In this document: positions 43,065 through 50,724 of the stretch, piece by piece
Numbering within the stretch: position 1 is the first letter of the stretch
Layout: the number at the start of each line of letters is the position of its first letter
DNA from: Paracoccaceae bacterium
Lineage (GTDB): Bacteria > Pseudomonadota > Alphaproteobacteria > Rhodobacterales > Rhodobacteraceae
NCBI GenBank assembly: GCA_030148005.1
Contig: JASBUI010000031.1
Span: 1 to 50,724 of the forward strand
Reading direction: 5' to 3'
Length of the DNA: 50,724 bases
Position numbers and translations under genes: made by a program
The notes under the pieces: generated by a model
Told to the model about the DNA's origin: nothing
What the model saw: the letters and a program-made list of their open reading frames with translations, nothing else
Database searches by the model: none

Positions 43065-43079
43065 TTAATGCAGGCTTAA
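43065..43079. promoter_or_regulatory. Perfect CtrA box upstream of motB
   Basis: TTAA-N7-TTAA, followed by C (TTAATGCAGGCTTAAC), is an exact match to the CtrA full-site consensus. It lies 47-61 bp upstream of the motB start codon, in the 96-bp gap after the ABC transporter operon. Confidence 0.75.
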
Positions 43080-43114
43080 CCGTTCAAATTGAAACGATTT
43101 TTCGGGCCGGGCGC

Positions 43115-43939
43115 CTAGCTGAGCCAGCGCTTGCGGCGGCGGTAGCTGCGCACATCGCGAAAGGATTTGCGACCTTCATCGCCGACACCCAGATAGAACT
43201 CCTTCACATCCGGGTTCTCGCGCAGCTCGGCGGCTGGGCCATCCATCACCACGCGCCCGCTTTCAAGAATATAGCCGTAGTGGGCAAAGCGCAGGGCGAC
43301 ATTGGTGTTCTGTTCGGCCAAAAGAAAGGACACCGCTTCCTTCTCATTGAGGTTCTTTACGATCGTAAAGATCTCTTCAACAAGCTGGGGCGCCAGTCCC
43401 ATCGATGGCTCATCCAAAAGGATCGTCTCGGGCCGGCTCATCAAGGCGCGCCCGATTGCGCACATCTGTTGCTCGCCGCCACTTGTGTACCCTGCCTGGC
43501 TTTTGCGCCGTTCTTTCAGGCGCGGGAAATAGGAATAGACCATCTCCAGATCGGCCTCGATCGCGGCCTTGCCTTGCGTGCGGGTGTAGGCACCGGTCAG
43601 AAGGTTCTCTTCAACCGTCAGATGTTCAAAACAGTGGCGCCCTTCCATGACCTGGATGACGCCCTTTTTCACAAGCTCCGAAGGGCTGGATGCGGCAACC
43701 GCCTCACCGCGATAGGTGATTGTTCCCTTGGTAACCTCGCCCCGCTCGGAATGAAGCAGGTTCGAGATTGCCTTCAAAGTCGTGGTCTTACCGGCGCCGT
43801 TCCCGCCCAAAAGCGCGGTTATACCGCCCTTGGGAACACTCAGGGAGACGCCCTTCAAAACCAGAATGACGTGATTGTAGATCACTTCGATGTTGTTGAC
43901 CTCTAGAAGGGTCTCATCGTCTGTTCGGGCATCCAGCAT
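43115..43939 (-). CDS. Branched-chain amino acid-type ABC transporter ATPase (LivF type)
   Basis: A 274-aa nucleotide-binding subunit. Walker A GGNGAGKT is at about 45-52, the ABC signature TSGGEQQMCAIGRAL and Walker B TILLDEPSMGL follow. It has the LivF-type N-terminus EVNNIEVIYNHVILVLKGVS. The basic C-terminal tail (about 25 residues, RSYRRRKRWLS) is longer than in standard LivF. The open frame begins at a TTG (43966) inside the T-rich tract of the hairpin at 43971-43997, so ATG 43939 (MLDARTDDET) is preferred. It is the last gene of the operon. Confidence 0.9.
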   Translation of the reverse strand: MLDARTDDETLLEVNNIEVIYNHVILVLKGVSLSVPKGGITALLGGNGAGKTTTLKAISNLLHSERGEVTKGTITYRGEAVAASSPSELVKKGVIQVMEGRHCFEHLTVEENLLTGAYTRTQGKAAIEADLEMVYSYFPRLKERRKSQAGYTSGGEQQMCAIGRALMSRPETILLDEPSMGLAPQLVEEIFTIVKNLNEKEAVSFLLAEQNTNVALRFAHYGYILESGRVVMDGPAAELRENPDVKEFYLGVGDEGRKSFRDVRSYRRRKRWLS

Positions 43940-43970
43940 CGGTTTCTTCTTTGCAAAAATACTCAAAACT

Positions 43971-43997
43971 CCGGCCGCAACGCATGGCTGCGGCCGG
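43971..43997 (-). terminator. Strong hairpin after the binding-protein gene (terminator/attenuator)
   Basis: CCGGCCGCA and TGCGGCCGG form a perfect 9-bp stem with a 9-nt loop, 12 bp after the substrate-binding protein stop. On the minus strand it is followed by AGTTTTGAGTATTTTTG. It probably stops much of the transcription before livF and protects the upstream mRNA end. Confidence 0.75.
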
Positions 43998-44009
43998 GAT
44001 GAAGTTTGA

Positions 44010-45293
44010 TCAGTTACAACGCAACTGAATGTTGTTTTCCTTGGCGTAGGCCATAGAATCTTCCTCGATCAGCGGATCAACGACAGAGCGGTCTGCGGCA
44101 ATCCAGTCGGTGATCAGGTTCCACGTCTTGGCATTGGCATCCCACTGCTGGATCTTGGCAACGCCGGACCCGCCGTGGTTTTCGCATGAGACCTCGAAGG
44201 CAGGCCCAAAGTCGGGCAGGCCAAGTTCGCCCATGCGGTCCTGAGTGATGTTCAGGGCCTCCATACCATCACGCATCATGGCGGGGGTGATATCCTTGGT
44301 GCCATGAATTTCCTGCGCTTTGCGGATCGCTTCTGTTGTCAAAAGCGCCTGATACATGCCGCGGTTATAAAGGACATAACCGATCTGGTCGCCTGCTCCA
44401 GCGGCCTTGCCAGCATCATAGACGTACTTTTTAAGGTCCGCGTAGATGGGATAGTCTGAACCGGGGTTGGCCAGGGCCAGCGCCTTGTAGCCATCGGCAC
44501 CTGCGCCTGCCGGCAGGGTGTCGTTCTCAGAGCCGGACCACCAGACACCGATGAAGTTTTCCATCGGGAACCGGATGTTCGCAGCTTCCTGAATTGCGAC
44601 CTGGTTCATCACGCCCCAGCCCCACATCAGCACATAGTCGGGCTTTTCGCGGCGGATCTGAAGCCACTGGGACTTCTGTTCCTGACCGGGGTGGTCAACC
44701 GGCAAGAGGCTAAGCTCATAGCCGTGCTTCTTTGCCAGCTCTTCCAAGGTGCGGATCGGCTCTTTGCCGTAGGCCGAGTTGTGATAGACCAGCGCGATCT
44801 TCTTGCCTTTGATATCGCCGCCGTTCAGATCAAGAATATGCTTGATCGCGATAGAGGCGCCGTCCCAGTAGGTTGCCGGGTAGTTGAAGATCCATTCAAA
44901 GACCTTTCCGTTGGCGGCCGAAGTCCGGCCATAGCCCATCGAGTGGACCGGGATACCGTCGGCGCTGGCTTTCGGGATCAGCTGATAGGTGATGCCGGTG
45001 GACAGGGGCGAATAGACCAAGGCGCCTTCGCCCTTTGTGGCCTCATAGCATTCAACACCTTTTTCGGTGTTATAGCCGGTTTCGCATTCGATCATCTTGA
45101 TCGGGACACCGCCGATACCGCCATCGCGTTCGTTCAAAAGTGTCAGGTAGTCCGCAAAGCCGTCGGCGACGGGAATGCCGTTGGCGGCATATGCACCCGT
45201 TCGATAGCTTAGCGATGTGACGACAAGTTCCGCCATCGCGGGCGCTGCCGCCATAATGCCTGCAAGTGCAAGGCTGGCCAGTCTAAGTCTCAT
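44010..45293 (-). CDS. ABC transporter substrate-binding protein (LivK-like)
   Basis: A 427-aa periplasmic binding protein with a signal peptide of about 21 residues (cleavage after AMA). It belongs to the type I branched-chain amino acid/amide-binding group: LVVTSLSYRTGAYAANGIPV at the start, YLTLLNERDGGIGG, KKIALVYHNSAYGKEPIRTL and a C-terminal domain with MMRDGMEALNITQDRMGELG. An excellent Shine-Dalgarno (GGGAGGAA) precedes the ATG. The ligand is not known; the operon also encodes an acyl-CoA ligase. Confidence 0.88.
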   Translation of the reverse strand: MRLRLASLALAGIMAAAPAMAELVVTSLSYRTGAYAANGIPVADGFADYLTLLNERDGGIGGVPIKMIECETGYNTEKGVECYEATKGEGALVYSPLSTGITYQLIPKASADGIPVHSMGYGRTSAANGKVFEWIFNYPATYWDGASIAIKHILDLNGGDIKGKKIALVYHNSAYGKEPIRTLEELAKKHGYELSLLPVDHPGQEQKSQWLQIRREKPDYVLMWGWGVMNQVAIQEAANIRFPMENFIGVWWSGSENDTLPAGAGADGYKALALANPGSDYPIYADLKKYVYDAGKAAGAGDQIGYVLYNRGMYQALLTTEAIRKAQEIHGTKDITPAMMRDGMEALNITQDRMGELGLPDFGPAFEVSCENHGGSGVAKIQQWDANAKTWNLITDWIAADRSVVDPLIEEDSMAYAKENNIQLRCN

Positions 45294-45324
45294 TGATCAA
45301 GTTCCTCCCTTGGTTTCAATTTGG

Positions 45325-45340
45325 TGCCGGTACTCCGGCA
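45325..45340. repeat. Hairpin upstream of the binding-protein gene
   Basis: TGCCGG-TACT-CCGGCA, a perfect 6-bp stem with a tetraloop, lies 32-47 bp upstream of the binding-protein start and downstream of livM. It is one of two hairpins in this gap. Confidence 0.5.
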
Positions 45341-45353
45341 GCCGTGTCTTGCG

Positions 45354-45372
45354 CTCTGGTTCAATGCCAGAG
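45354..45372. repeat. Second hairpin in the livM-to-binding-protein gap
   Basis: CTCTGG-N7-CCAGAG, a perfect 6-bp stem. No T-run follows, which favours an mRNA stability element over a terminator. Confidence 0.5.
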
Positions 45373-45389
45373 TTCTTTGCGGGCCACCC

Positions 45390-46466
45390 CTAGTGCGGGA
45401 ATGGCCAAAGTCGTAATTTTTCCTTCGCAACGCGCCAAAGCTGCGCCAATCCATGCGGTTCCATGATCAGGAAAGCGATGATCATCGCGCCGACGATCAC
45501 GAATTCAAAATGGGCGGCCAGATCCGTGGACCAGCCAAGGCTGCCCACAAGGATGTTTTTCAAAAGCACCGGCAGAAGCACCAGAAAAGCCGCGCCGGCA
45601 AATGAGCCAAAGATCGATCCCAGACCGCCGATGATGATCATGAAGAGCACTAGGAAGGATTTCTGAATTCCGAAAACCTCGCCTACTTCGACGGCGCCCA
45701 GATAGACCGCAAAGAACAGCGCCCCGGCTATTCCAATAAAGAACGAGGACACCGCAAAGGCCGATAGCTTGGCCGCCAATGGGTTCACGCCGATAATCTC
45801 GGCGGCGATATCCATGTCGCGAATTGCCATCCACGTCCGGCCCAGTTTGCCTCTTGTCAGGTTGCGTGCCAGCCAAGCGCAGGCAAAGACAAAGACAAGA
45901 CAGATCAGGTACTGGGCCCAGGCTTCGGTGTTCGGGCCGGTTACCGGAATACCGATCACCGTGCGCTCGGGCGCCGAGATCTGGCCCGAGGCCGAGTGGT
46001 TGTAAAACCACGGTACGCGGTTGAACAGCCACACCAGAAAGAACTGTGCCGCAAGCGTGGCAACGGCAAGGTAGAACCCCTTGATCCTAAGGCTCGGCAG
46101 ACCGAAAAGAACGCCAACACCTGCGGTTATTCCGCCCGCAAGCAGGACATGGATGATGATCGAAACATCCGGGAAGGCGGTCATCAGCTTATAGGCTGCA
46201 TAGGCGCCAACGGCCATGAAGCCCCCGGTTCCCAGACTGACCTGCCCGCAGTACCCGGTAAGAATGTTCAGCCCGATGGCGGCGATCGCATAGATCAGGA
46301 ACGGCACCAGAACCGCGTTGGCCCAATAGTCGTTCACCAGAAAGGGGATCACGCCGAAGGCGATGGCCAGAACAAGGTAATAGCGGTACCGGTCGAACTT
46401 GATCGGAAAGGTCTGGCTGTCAGCCTCATAGGTGGTGCTGAAGTCGCCGGCTTCACGATAGATCAT
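45390..46466 (-). CDS. Branched-chain amino acid-type ABC permease (LivM type)
   Basis: A 358-aa permease with about nine or ten hydrophobic segments and the LivM pattern GLNILTGYCGQVSLGTGGFM, then a conserved GRTWMAIRDMDIAAEIIGVN loop near residue 210 and GLGSIFGSFAGAAFLVLLPV near the C-terminus. The first 28 residues are hydrophilic. It pairs with the LivH-type permease 48 bp upstream in the operon. Confidence 0.92.
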   Translation of the reverse strand: MIYREAGDFSTTYEADSQTFPIKFDRYRYYLVLAIAFGVIPFLVNDYWANAVLVPFLIYAIAAIGLNILTGYCGQVSLGTGGFMAVGAYAAYKLMTAFPDVSIIIHVLLAGGITAGVGVLFGLPSLRIKGFYLAVATLAAQFFLVWLFNRVPWFYNHSASGQISAPERTVIGIPVTGPNTEAWAQYLICLVFVFACAWLARNLTRGKLGRTWMAIRDMDIAAEIIGVNPLAAKLSAFAVSSFFIGIAGALFFAVYLGAVEVGEVFGIQKSFLVLFMIIIGGLGSIFGSFAGAAFLVLLPVLLKNILVGSLGWSTDLAAHFEFVIVGAMIIAFLIMEPHGLAQLWRVAKEKLRLWPFPH

Positions 46467-46514
46467 TTACCGCATCCTTCTTTTTGCATCGTTCGATTGG
46501 CGCGGGCGCCTGCG

Positions 46515-47501
46515 TTAAACACGTTCAATGATCTTCTCCCCAAACAGACCTTGCGGCCGGAAGACCAGGAACAAAAGCGCCAGCACATAGGCGAACCAGT
46601 TTTCTGTTGCGCCGCCGACCATCGGTCCGATCAAGAACTCGAAAAGCTTCTCTCCGACCCCGATGATCAGGCCCCCGACGATCGCGCCGGGGATCGAGGT
46701 AAAGCCGCCCAGCATCAGGACCGGCAGCGCCTTGAGAGCGATCAGGCTAAGCGAGAACTGAACGCCCGATTTGGTTCCCCACATGATGCCCGCAACAAGG
46801 GCCACGAAACCGGCAATCGACCAGACAAGAACCCAGATGTAATTCAGCGATATACCAACGCTAAGCGCGGCCTGATGGTCATCGGCCACGGCGCGCAATG
46901 CACGGCCCTGTTTGGAATACTGCGAAAAGATCGTCAGACCAATCACCAGTATCGCGGCAATGACGGTGGCAAAGATATCAAGGTTGTCGATGAAGAACCC
47001 GTAACCGAACCAGCCATAGGTAACCTGATCAATCGTATCGTTTAGACCCTGCGGAAGCCCGACATCCAGCTTCTTGATGTCCGCGCCCCACATCAGATCG
47101 CCAAAACCTTCAAGGAAATAGGCAAGACCGATGGTGGCCATGAAAAGGATTATCGGCTCTTGGTTGACGAGGTGGCGCATCACGAACTTCTGCACGCACC
47201 ACGCAAGCGCGCACATCACAAGAAGCGTCAGGAATATTGCCAGTATTGCAGGGACCTCCCAACCAAAGTTGTGTATTTCGGTTCCAAAGACCGCGTTGAT
47301 CAGAACCGCAAACGGCACCTGACCATCCATGATCCCGACAAGCGTCAGTGCCGCGAAAAGCGCCATGACGCCTTGGGCATAGTTGAAGATACCCGAGGCC
47401 TTGAAGATCAGCACAAAGCCAAGAGCGACAAGCGCATATAGCACGCCCGCCATCAGCCCGTTCAGGGTGACCTCCATCGCATACAACAACTGGTCCGGCA
47501 T
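46515..47501 (-). CDS. Branched-chain amino acid-type ABC permease (LivH type)
   Basis: A 328-aa permease with about eight hydrophobic segments. LivH hallmarks are NGLMAGVLYALVALGFVLIF, FKASGIFNYAQGVMALFAAL and RALRAVADDHQAALSVGISL. It forms the membrane channel with the LivM-type subunit. It lies between the LivG-type ATPase and LivM-type genes. Confidence 0.92.
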   Translation of the reverse strand: MPDQLLYAMEVTLNGLMAGVLYALVALGFVLIFKASGIFNYAQGVMALFAALTLVGIMDGQVPFAVLINAVFGTEIHNFGWEVPAILAIFLTLLVMCALAWCVQKFVMRHLVNQEPIILFMATIGLAYFLEGFGDLMWGADIKKLDVGLPQGLNDTIDQVTYGWFGYGFFIDNLDIFATVIAAILVIGLTIFSQYSKQGRALRAVADDHQAALSVGISLNYIWVLVWSIAGFVALVAGIMWGTKSGVQFSLSLIALKALPVLMLGGFTSIPGAIVGGLIIGVGEKLFEFLIGPMVGGATENWFAYVLALLFLVFRPQGLFGEKIIERV

Positions 47502-47567
47502 CAGGCTCTCCTCACCAAGGATTGTTCGTTGTGCGCCCGGGCGGGAGGCGCTGGATCAAATGCGCGT

Positions 47568-48386
47568 TCAGTCATGTGCCACACCAAGATAGGCATCGAT
47601 CACCTGCTGATTGTTGCGCACCTCGTCCGGCGTTCCGTCCCCGATCTTTTTTCCATAGTCCATGACGACCACACGGTCGCTTAGGTCCATCACAACGCCC
47701 ATGTCATGTTCAATGAGGGCGATCGTGGTTCCAAATTCATCGTTCACGTCCAGAATAAAGCGGCTCATGTCCTCTTTTTCCTCGACGTTCATCCCCGCCA
47801 TCGGTTCATCTAGCAAAAGCAGCTTGGGTTCAGCGGCAAGGGCACGGCCCAGTTCGACCCGCTTTTTCAGGCCATAGGGCAAACGTCCGACCGGCGTCTT
47901 GCGGATGGACTGAATTTCAAGAAAGTCGATGACTTTCTCGATCACTTCGCGGTTGGCGGTTTCTTCTTTCTGCGCGCGGCCCCACCAAAGGGCCTGAGAC
48001 AGAATGCCAGAGTTCATATGCGTCAGGCGGCCCGTCATGATGTTGTCCAGAACGCTCATCCCTTCGAACAGAGCGATGTTCTGGAACGTGCGCGCGATAC
48101 CCATGCGCGCGACCTCATAGGGGCGCATCGTGGGGCGCTTTTCACCCCGGAAAAAGACGTCGCCTTCCTGCGGATGGTAAAAGCCGGAGATGACGTTCAA
48201 CATACTCGATTTGCCGGCCCCGTTGGGACCGATAATCGCGCGAATTTCGCCTTCTCGTATGTCGAACGAGATGCCCTTGATTGCCACGACACCGCCGAAC
48301 CGCAGGGTAATGTCGCGCATTTCCATCAGTACGCCGCCAATCGTGCGCCCGTCTGCGGTCACATGGCTGTCAATGCTATCCTTCAC
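47568..48386 (-). CDS. Branched-chain amino acid-type ABC ATPase (LivG type)
   Basis: A 272-aa nucleotide-binding subunit. Walker A GPNGAGKS is at 53-60, Walker B LLLLDEPMAGM near 200 and an H-loop ALIEHDMGVVMDLSDRVVV. The signature region is LPYGLKKRVELGRAL, with YGLKK in place of the usual SxGQQ. That replacement is seen in related ligase-linked systems, but its effect is unknown. It has the LivG N-terminus LRFGGVVAIKGISFDIREGE. Located 53 bp after the acyl-CoA ligase gene. Confidence 0.9.
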   Translation of the reverse strand: MKDSIDSHVTADGRTIGGVLMEMRDITLRFGGVVAIKGISFDIREGEIRAIIGPNGAGKSSMLNVISGFYHPQEGDVFFRGEKRPTMRPYEVARMGIARTFQNIALFEGMSVLDNIMTGRLTHMNSGILSQALWWGRAQKEETANREVIEKVIDFLEIQSIRKTPVGRLPYGLKKRVELGRALAAEPKLLLLDEPMAGMNVEEKEDMSRFILDVNDEFGTTIALIEHDMGVVMDLSDRVVVMDYGKKIGDGTPDEVRNNQQVIDAYLGVAHD

Positions 48387-48438
48387 GCACCCTTGCCCCT
48401 TGCTGTCCTGAAATCATCTTTGCCCAAGGCCGTGTAAA

Positions 48439-50445
48439 TCATTGCGCCGCCATCCTGTCGGTTGCAGCACCAACAGCGGCGTCGCGAATTTTCAAAGTCG
48501 CGGAAATTGATCCCTTGCGGCCGTCTTCGTAGGTCACTTCGGTCACGGTCGAAACGCTTGAGGAACCGTCGTAGAGCGCTGCGATCAGGTCCGAGAACTT
48601 CTCTTCGATGATGCGGCGGCGCACCTTGCGGGTGCGCGTCAGTTCACCATCGTCGGCGTCCAGTTCCTTGTGCAGGACCAAAAAGCGGTGGATCTGACAT
48701 CCCGACAGCATCTCATCTTCTGCGATGCTTGCGTTCACTTCTTCCACATGGGCCTGAATTGTATCGAGCACGCGATCATGTCCGGCCAGTTCCTGATATG
48801 AACCATAGGCGATATTGTTGCGCTCGGCCCAGTTTCCGACGGCGGTAAGGTCGATATTGATAAAGGCCGTGCATTTTTCGCGGTTGGCACCAAAGACGAC
48901 CGCCTCAAGAATGTTGGGAAAGAACTTTAGCTTGTTCTCAATGTACTTCGGCGCAAAGAGGCGCCCGTCGGCGATCTTGCCGACATCCTTGGCCCGGTCG
49001 ATGATGCGCAGATGGCCGGTTTCGGCCTCGATGAAACCCGCGTCTCCGGTCGCAACCCACCCTTCGGCGTCCTTGGTATCGGCCGTTGATTCCGGGTTCT
49101 TGTAGTATTCGACAAAGGCGCCCGGCGAGCGATAGAAAACCTCGCCCGTGTCGCTGATCCTAAGTTCGACACCCGGGGTCGGCGTTCCGACCGTGTCGGC
49201 GCTTACCTCATTGTCTTTCTGCTGAGTGATAAAGACGCTGGCCTCGGTCTGTCCGTAAAGCTGTTTAAGGTTGATCCCAAGCGATCTGTAGAACTCAAAA
49301 ATCTCGGGCCCGATCGCCTCACCCGCGGTATATCCAACGCGTACGCGCGAAAAGCCCAAGGTGTTTTTTAGTGGCCCGTAGACAAAGAGGTTTCCAAGGA
49401 AATACCTGAAACGGTCCAGCGCCGATACAGCCTCACCGTCCAAAAGCCTTGGTCCGACATTGCGGGCGTGATCCATGGCTTTGCGGAACATCCACTGCTT
49501 CAGACGGCTTGCGTCTTCCATACGGATCATCACGTTGGTCAGCTGCGTTTCGAAAACCCGCGGCGGCGCAAAGTAATAGGTGGGGCCGATCTCGCGCAGG
49601 TCGGTCATCATCGTTTCTTCGCTTTCGGGGCAGTTCACGCAAAAACCGCTCCAGTAGGCCTGACCAATCGAAAAGATGAAATCGCCAACCCAAGCCATGG
49701 GCAGATATGCAAGAACCTCTTCGCCGACGGACAGGCGGTCAAACTCTGCCGAATTCTTGGAGGTTTCGATGATGTTGCGGTTTGACAGGACAACCCCTTT
49801 GGGCCGGCCTGTTGTGCCGGAGGTGTAGAGCATCACGCATTTGTCGTCATAGCCAAGCGCGTTGGTCCGGCTTTCAAGCTCTGCCCCCAGATCAGCCTTG
49901 ACGGCGCGCCCCTTCTCCTGAAGCGCCCCGTAGGATGTCAGACGCGAGTGATCATACTTACGAAGCCCGCGCCCATCGAGGTAGATCATATGCTCAAGCC
50001 CGTCGATCTGACCCTCGACCTCAAGCACCTTGTCGACCTGTTCCTGATCGCCCGCGATGATGTATTTCGCCCCGCAGTGACCCAGAACATAGGCGATCTC
50101 ATCACCCACTGCGTCCTGATAAAGCGGGACCGGAACCGCGCCGACGCTTTGTGCGGCAACCATTGACCAATAGAGGTGCGGGCGGTTGCGCCCGATTACG
50201 GCAATGTGGTCTCCGCGGGCCACTCCGATCGACAAGAGACCAAGCGCAAGATCTTCGACCTGCTGGGCAACCTGTGCCCAAGTCCAGCTTTGCCAGATCC
50301 CGAATTCCTTTTCACGAGAGGCAGGACTGTCGCCAAACTCACGTGCGTTGCGCTTTAAAAGACTGGGGATTGACGTCAGCTTTGCAGCCGCGCCAGCGCT
50401 CGTTGCCAAGGTCGTTCCTCCCATGTGTGCGGGTTTGTCCCGCAT
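48439..50445 (-). CDS. AMP-forming long-chain acyl-CoA synthetase-like ligase
   Basis: An approximately 668-aa ANL-superfamily enzyme that activates a carboxylic acid to its acyl-CoA via acyl-AMP. The AMP-binding motif YTSGTTGRPKGV is at about residues 207-218. YGQTEASVF and WVATGDAGF follow, then the C-terminal hinge LRIIDRAKDVGKIADGRLFA. Three in-frame starts exist. ATG 50445 has an AAAGGC Shine-Dalgarno, whereas the ATG at 50466 would be nearly leaderless under the predicted promoter; ATG 50424 is also possible. First gene of the ABC transporter operon. Confidence 0.88.
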   Translation of the reverse strand: MRDKPAHMGGTTLATSAGAAAKLTSIPSLLKRNAREFGDSPASREKEFGIWQSWTWAQVAQQVEDLALGLLSIGVARGDHIAVIGRNRPHLYWSMVAAQSVGAVPVPLYQDAVGDEIAYVLGHCGAKYIIAGDQEQVDKVLEVEGQIDGLEHMIYLDGRGLRKYDHSRLTSYGALQEKGRAVKADLGAELESRTNALGYDDKCVMLYTSGTTGRPKGVVLSNRNIIETSKNSAEFDRLSVGEEVLAYLPMAWVGDFIFSIGQAYWSGFCVNCPESEETMMTDLREIGPTYYFAPPRVFETQLTNVMIRMEDASRLKQWMFRKAMDHARNVGPRLLDGEAVSALDRFRYFLGNLFVYGPLKNTLGFSRVRVGYTAGEAIGPEIFEFYRSLGINLKQLYGQTEASVFITQQKDNEVSADTVGTPTPGVELRISDTGEVFYRSPGAFVEYYKNPESTADTKDAEGWVATGDAGFIEAETGHLRIIDRAKDVGKIADGRLFAPKYIENKLKFFPNILEAVVFGANREKCTAFINIDLTAVGNWAERNNIAYGSYQELAGHDRVLDTIQAHVEEVNASIAEDEMLSGCQIHRFLVLHKELDADDGELTRTRKVRRRIIEEKFSDLIAALYDGSSSVSTVTEVTYEDGRKGSISATLKIRDAAVGAATDRMAAQ

Positions 50446-50469
50446 GCCGCCTTTGCGGCGATTCATGCC

Positions 50470-50500
50470 AGTATACTGACGTCGAATGGCTACAGGTCAA
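50470..50500 (-). promoter_or_regulatory. Putative promoter of the ligase-ABC operon
   Basis: On the minus strand TTGACC and TATACT match -35 and -10 at five of six bases each, but the spacing is 19 bp, longer than ideal. Confidence 0.5.
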
Positions 50501-50509
50501 TATTTTTTA

Positions 50510-50523
50510 TGAACAAGCGTTCA
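50510..50523. repeat. Inverted repeat upstream of the ligase operon promoter
   Basis: TGAAC-AAGC-GTTCA is a perfect 5-bp dyad with a 4-bp spacer, in an AT-rich stretch 9 bp upstream of the predicted -35. The form resembles operators of TetR-type regulators of acyl-CoA metabolism, but no regulator gene is present and the dyad is short. Confidence 0.4.
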
Positions 50524-50543
50524 ATAAGGGTGCGCTGGCACCT

Positions 50544-50724
50544 TCATTCCGCGGCTTGAAGGTCCCGGGCGACTTCGACTTTCACTGCGGCGAACTTGAA
50601 CTCTGGGATTTTTCCGTATGGGTCGATAGCGGGGTTTGTGAGGATGTTTGCGGCGGCTTCGACGAAGGCGAAGGGGACAAAGACCATGTCTTCGGCGACG
50701 GCGCGGTCGGCGCGGGCCATGATG
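50544..50724 (-). CDS. fdhA: Formate dehydrogenase alpha subunit, C-terminal fragment
   Basis: The last 59 residues of a protein whose start lies beyond the right edge. The segment reads MVFVPFAFVEAAANILTNPA then DPYGKIPEFKFAAVKVE, which is the conserved molybdopterin-dinucleotide-binding end of formate dehydrogenase alpha and related molybdopterin oxidoreductases. The FPF/ANILTNPA/DPYGKIPEFK pattern favours NAD-linked formate dehydrogenase over nitrate reductase. Downstream of the stop, a short GGTGC/GCACC stem overlaps the end but lacks a T-run. Confidence 0.8.
   Translation of the reverse strand, partial: IMARADRAVAEDMVFVPFAFVEAAANILTNPAIDPYGKIPEFKFAAVKVEVARDLQAAE

Noticed and set aside
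45996..47045. A 349-codon plus-strand open frame opposite the two permease genes
   Set aside because: It lies entirely antisense to well-supported permeases, has no ribosome binding site or family pattern, and long antisense frames are expected in GC-rich DNA.

Overview
The window looks like a chromosomal segment from a Rhodobacterales alphaproteobacterium (Roseobacter/Rhodobacter group). The evidence is high GC with third-position bias, the neighbouring dnaA, dnaN and recF genes, the ech/rpsT and mutM/ubiE/ubiB blocks, and a flagellar cluster of the alphaproteobacterial type. That type has flaF and flbT, DUF1217, MotE, a separate SltF lytic transglycosylase, and CtrA-like boxes (TTAA-N7-TTAA) in several promoter regions. 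No rRNA, tRNA, CRISPR, transposase or phage gene was found.

Layout. (1) 1-10.8 kb, housekeeping: a short LuxR-type regulator; then on the minus strand a LysE-type exporter, recF, dnaN, dnaA, rpsT (with a good promoter and terminator), an enoyl-CoA hydratase and mutM; then ubiE-ubiB on the plus strand, facing a phosphotransferase of unknown substrate. (2) 10.9-43.0 kb, a 32-kb flagellar cluster: flgD-fliK (-); flgJ-type rod protein, flgN-like, flagellin, flaF, flbT and a DUF1217 gene (+); fliI (-); flgB-flgC-fliE-fliQ-flgF-flgG-flgA-flgH-fliL2 (+); a ten-gene minus-strand operon running fliL, a coiled-coil membrane protein, motE, motA, a 708-aa periplasmic protein, sltF, flhA, fliR, flhB and a FliJ-like protein; fliF-fliH-fliN-fliP (+); flgE-flgK-flgL-flgI (-); and motB alone (-). 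(3) 43.1-50.5 kb: a minus-strand operon with an AMP-forming acyl-CoA ligase and a complete branched-chain-amino-acid-type ABC transporter. (4) From 50.54 kb to the right edge: the C-terminus of a formate dehydrogenase alpha subunit.

Together the flagellar genes supply most of the rod, hook, filament, rings, export gate and ATPase, and stator. fliG, fliM, the filament cap (fliD), flgM, the sigma/CtrA regulators and chemotaxis genes are not here and must lie elsewhere if the motor works. Shared stop/start codons link most flagellar genes. CtrA-like boxes lie upstream of motB (perfect), flgE, fliF/fliL and fliI/flgB.

Most novel candidates: the 708-aa periplasmic protein translationally coupled to motA and close to motE, which may be a diverged MotC-like stator partner with an AMIN-like N-terminal domain; the small coiled-coil protein coupled to flhB, a candidate FliJ; and the ligase-coupled ABC importer, whose binding-protein gene is bracketed by strong RNA hairpins.
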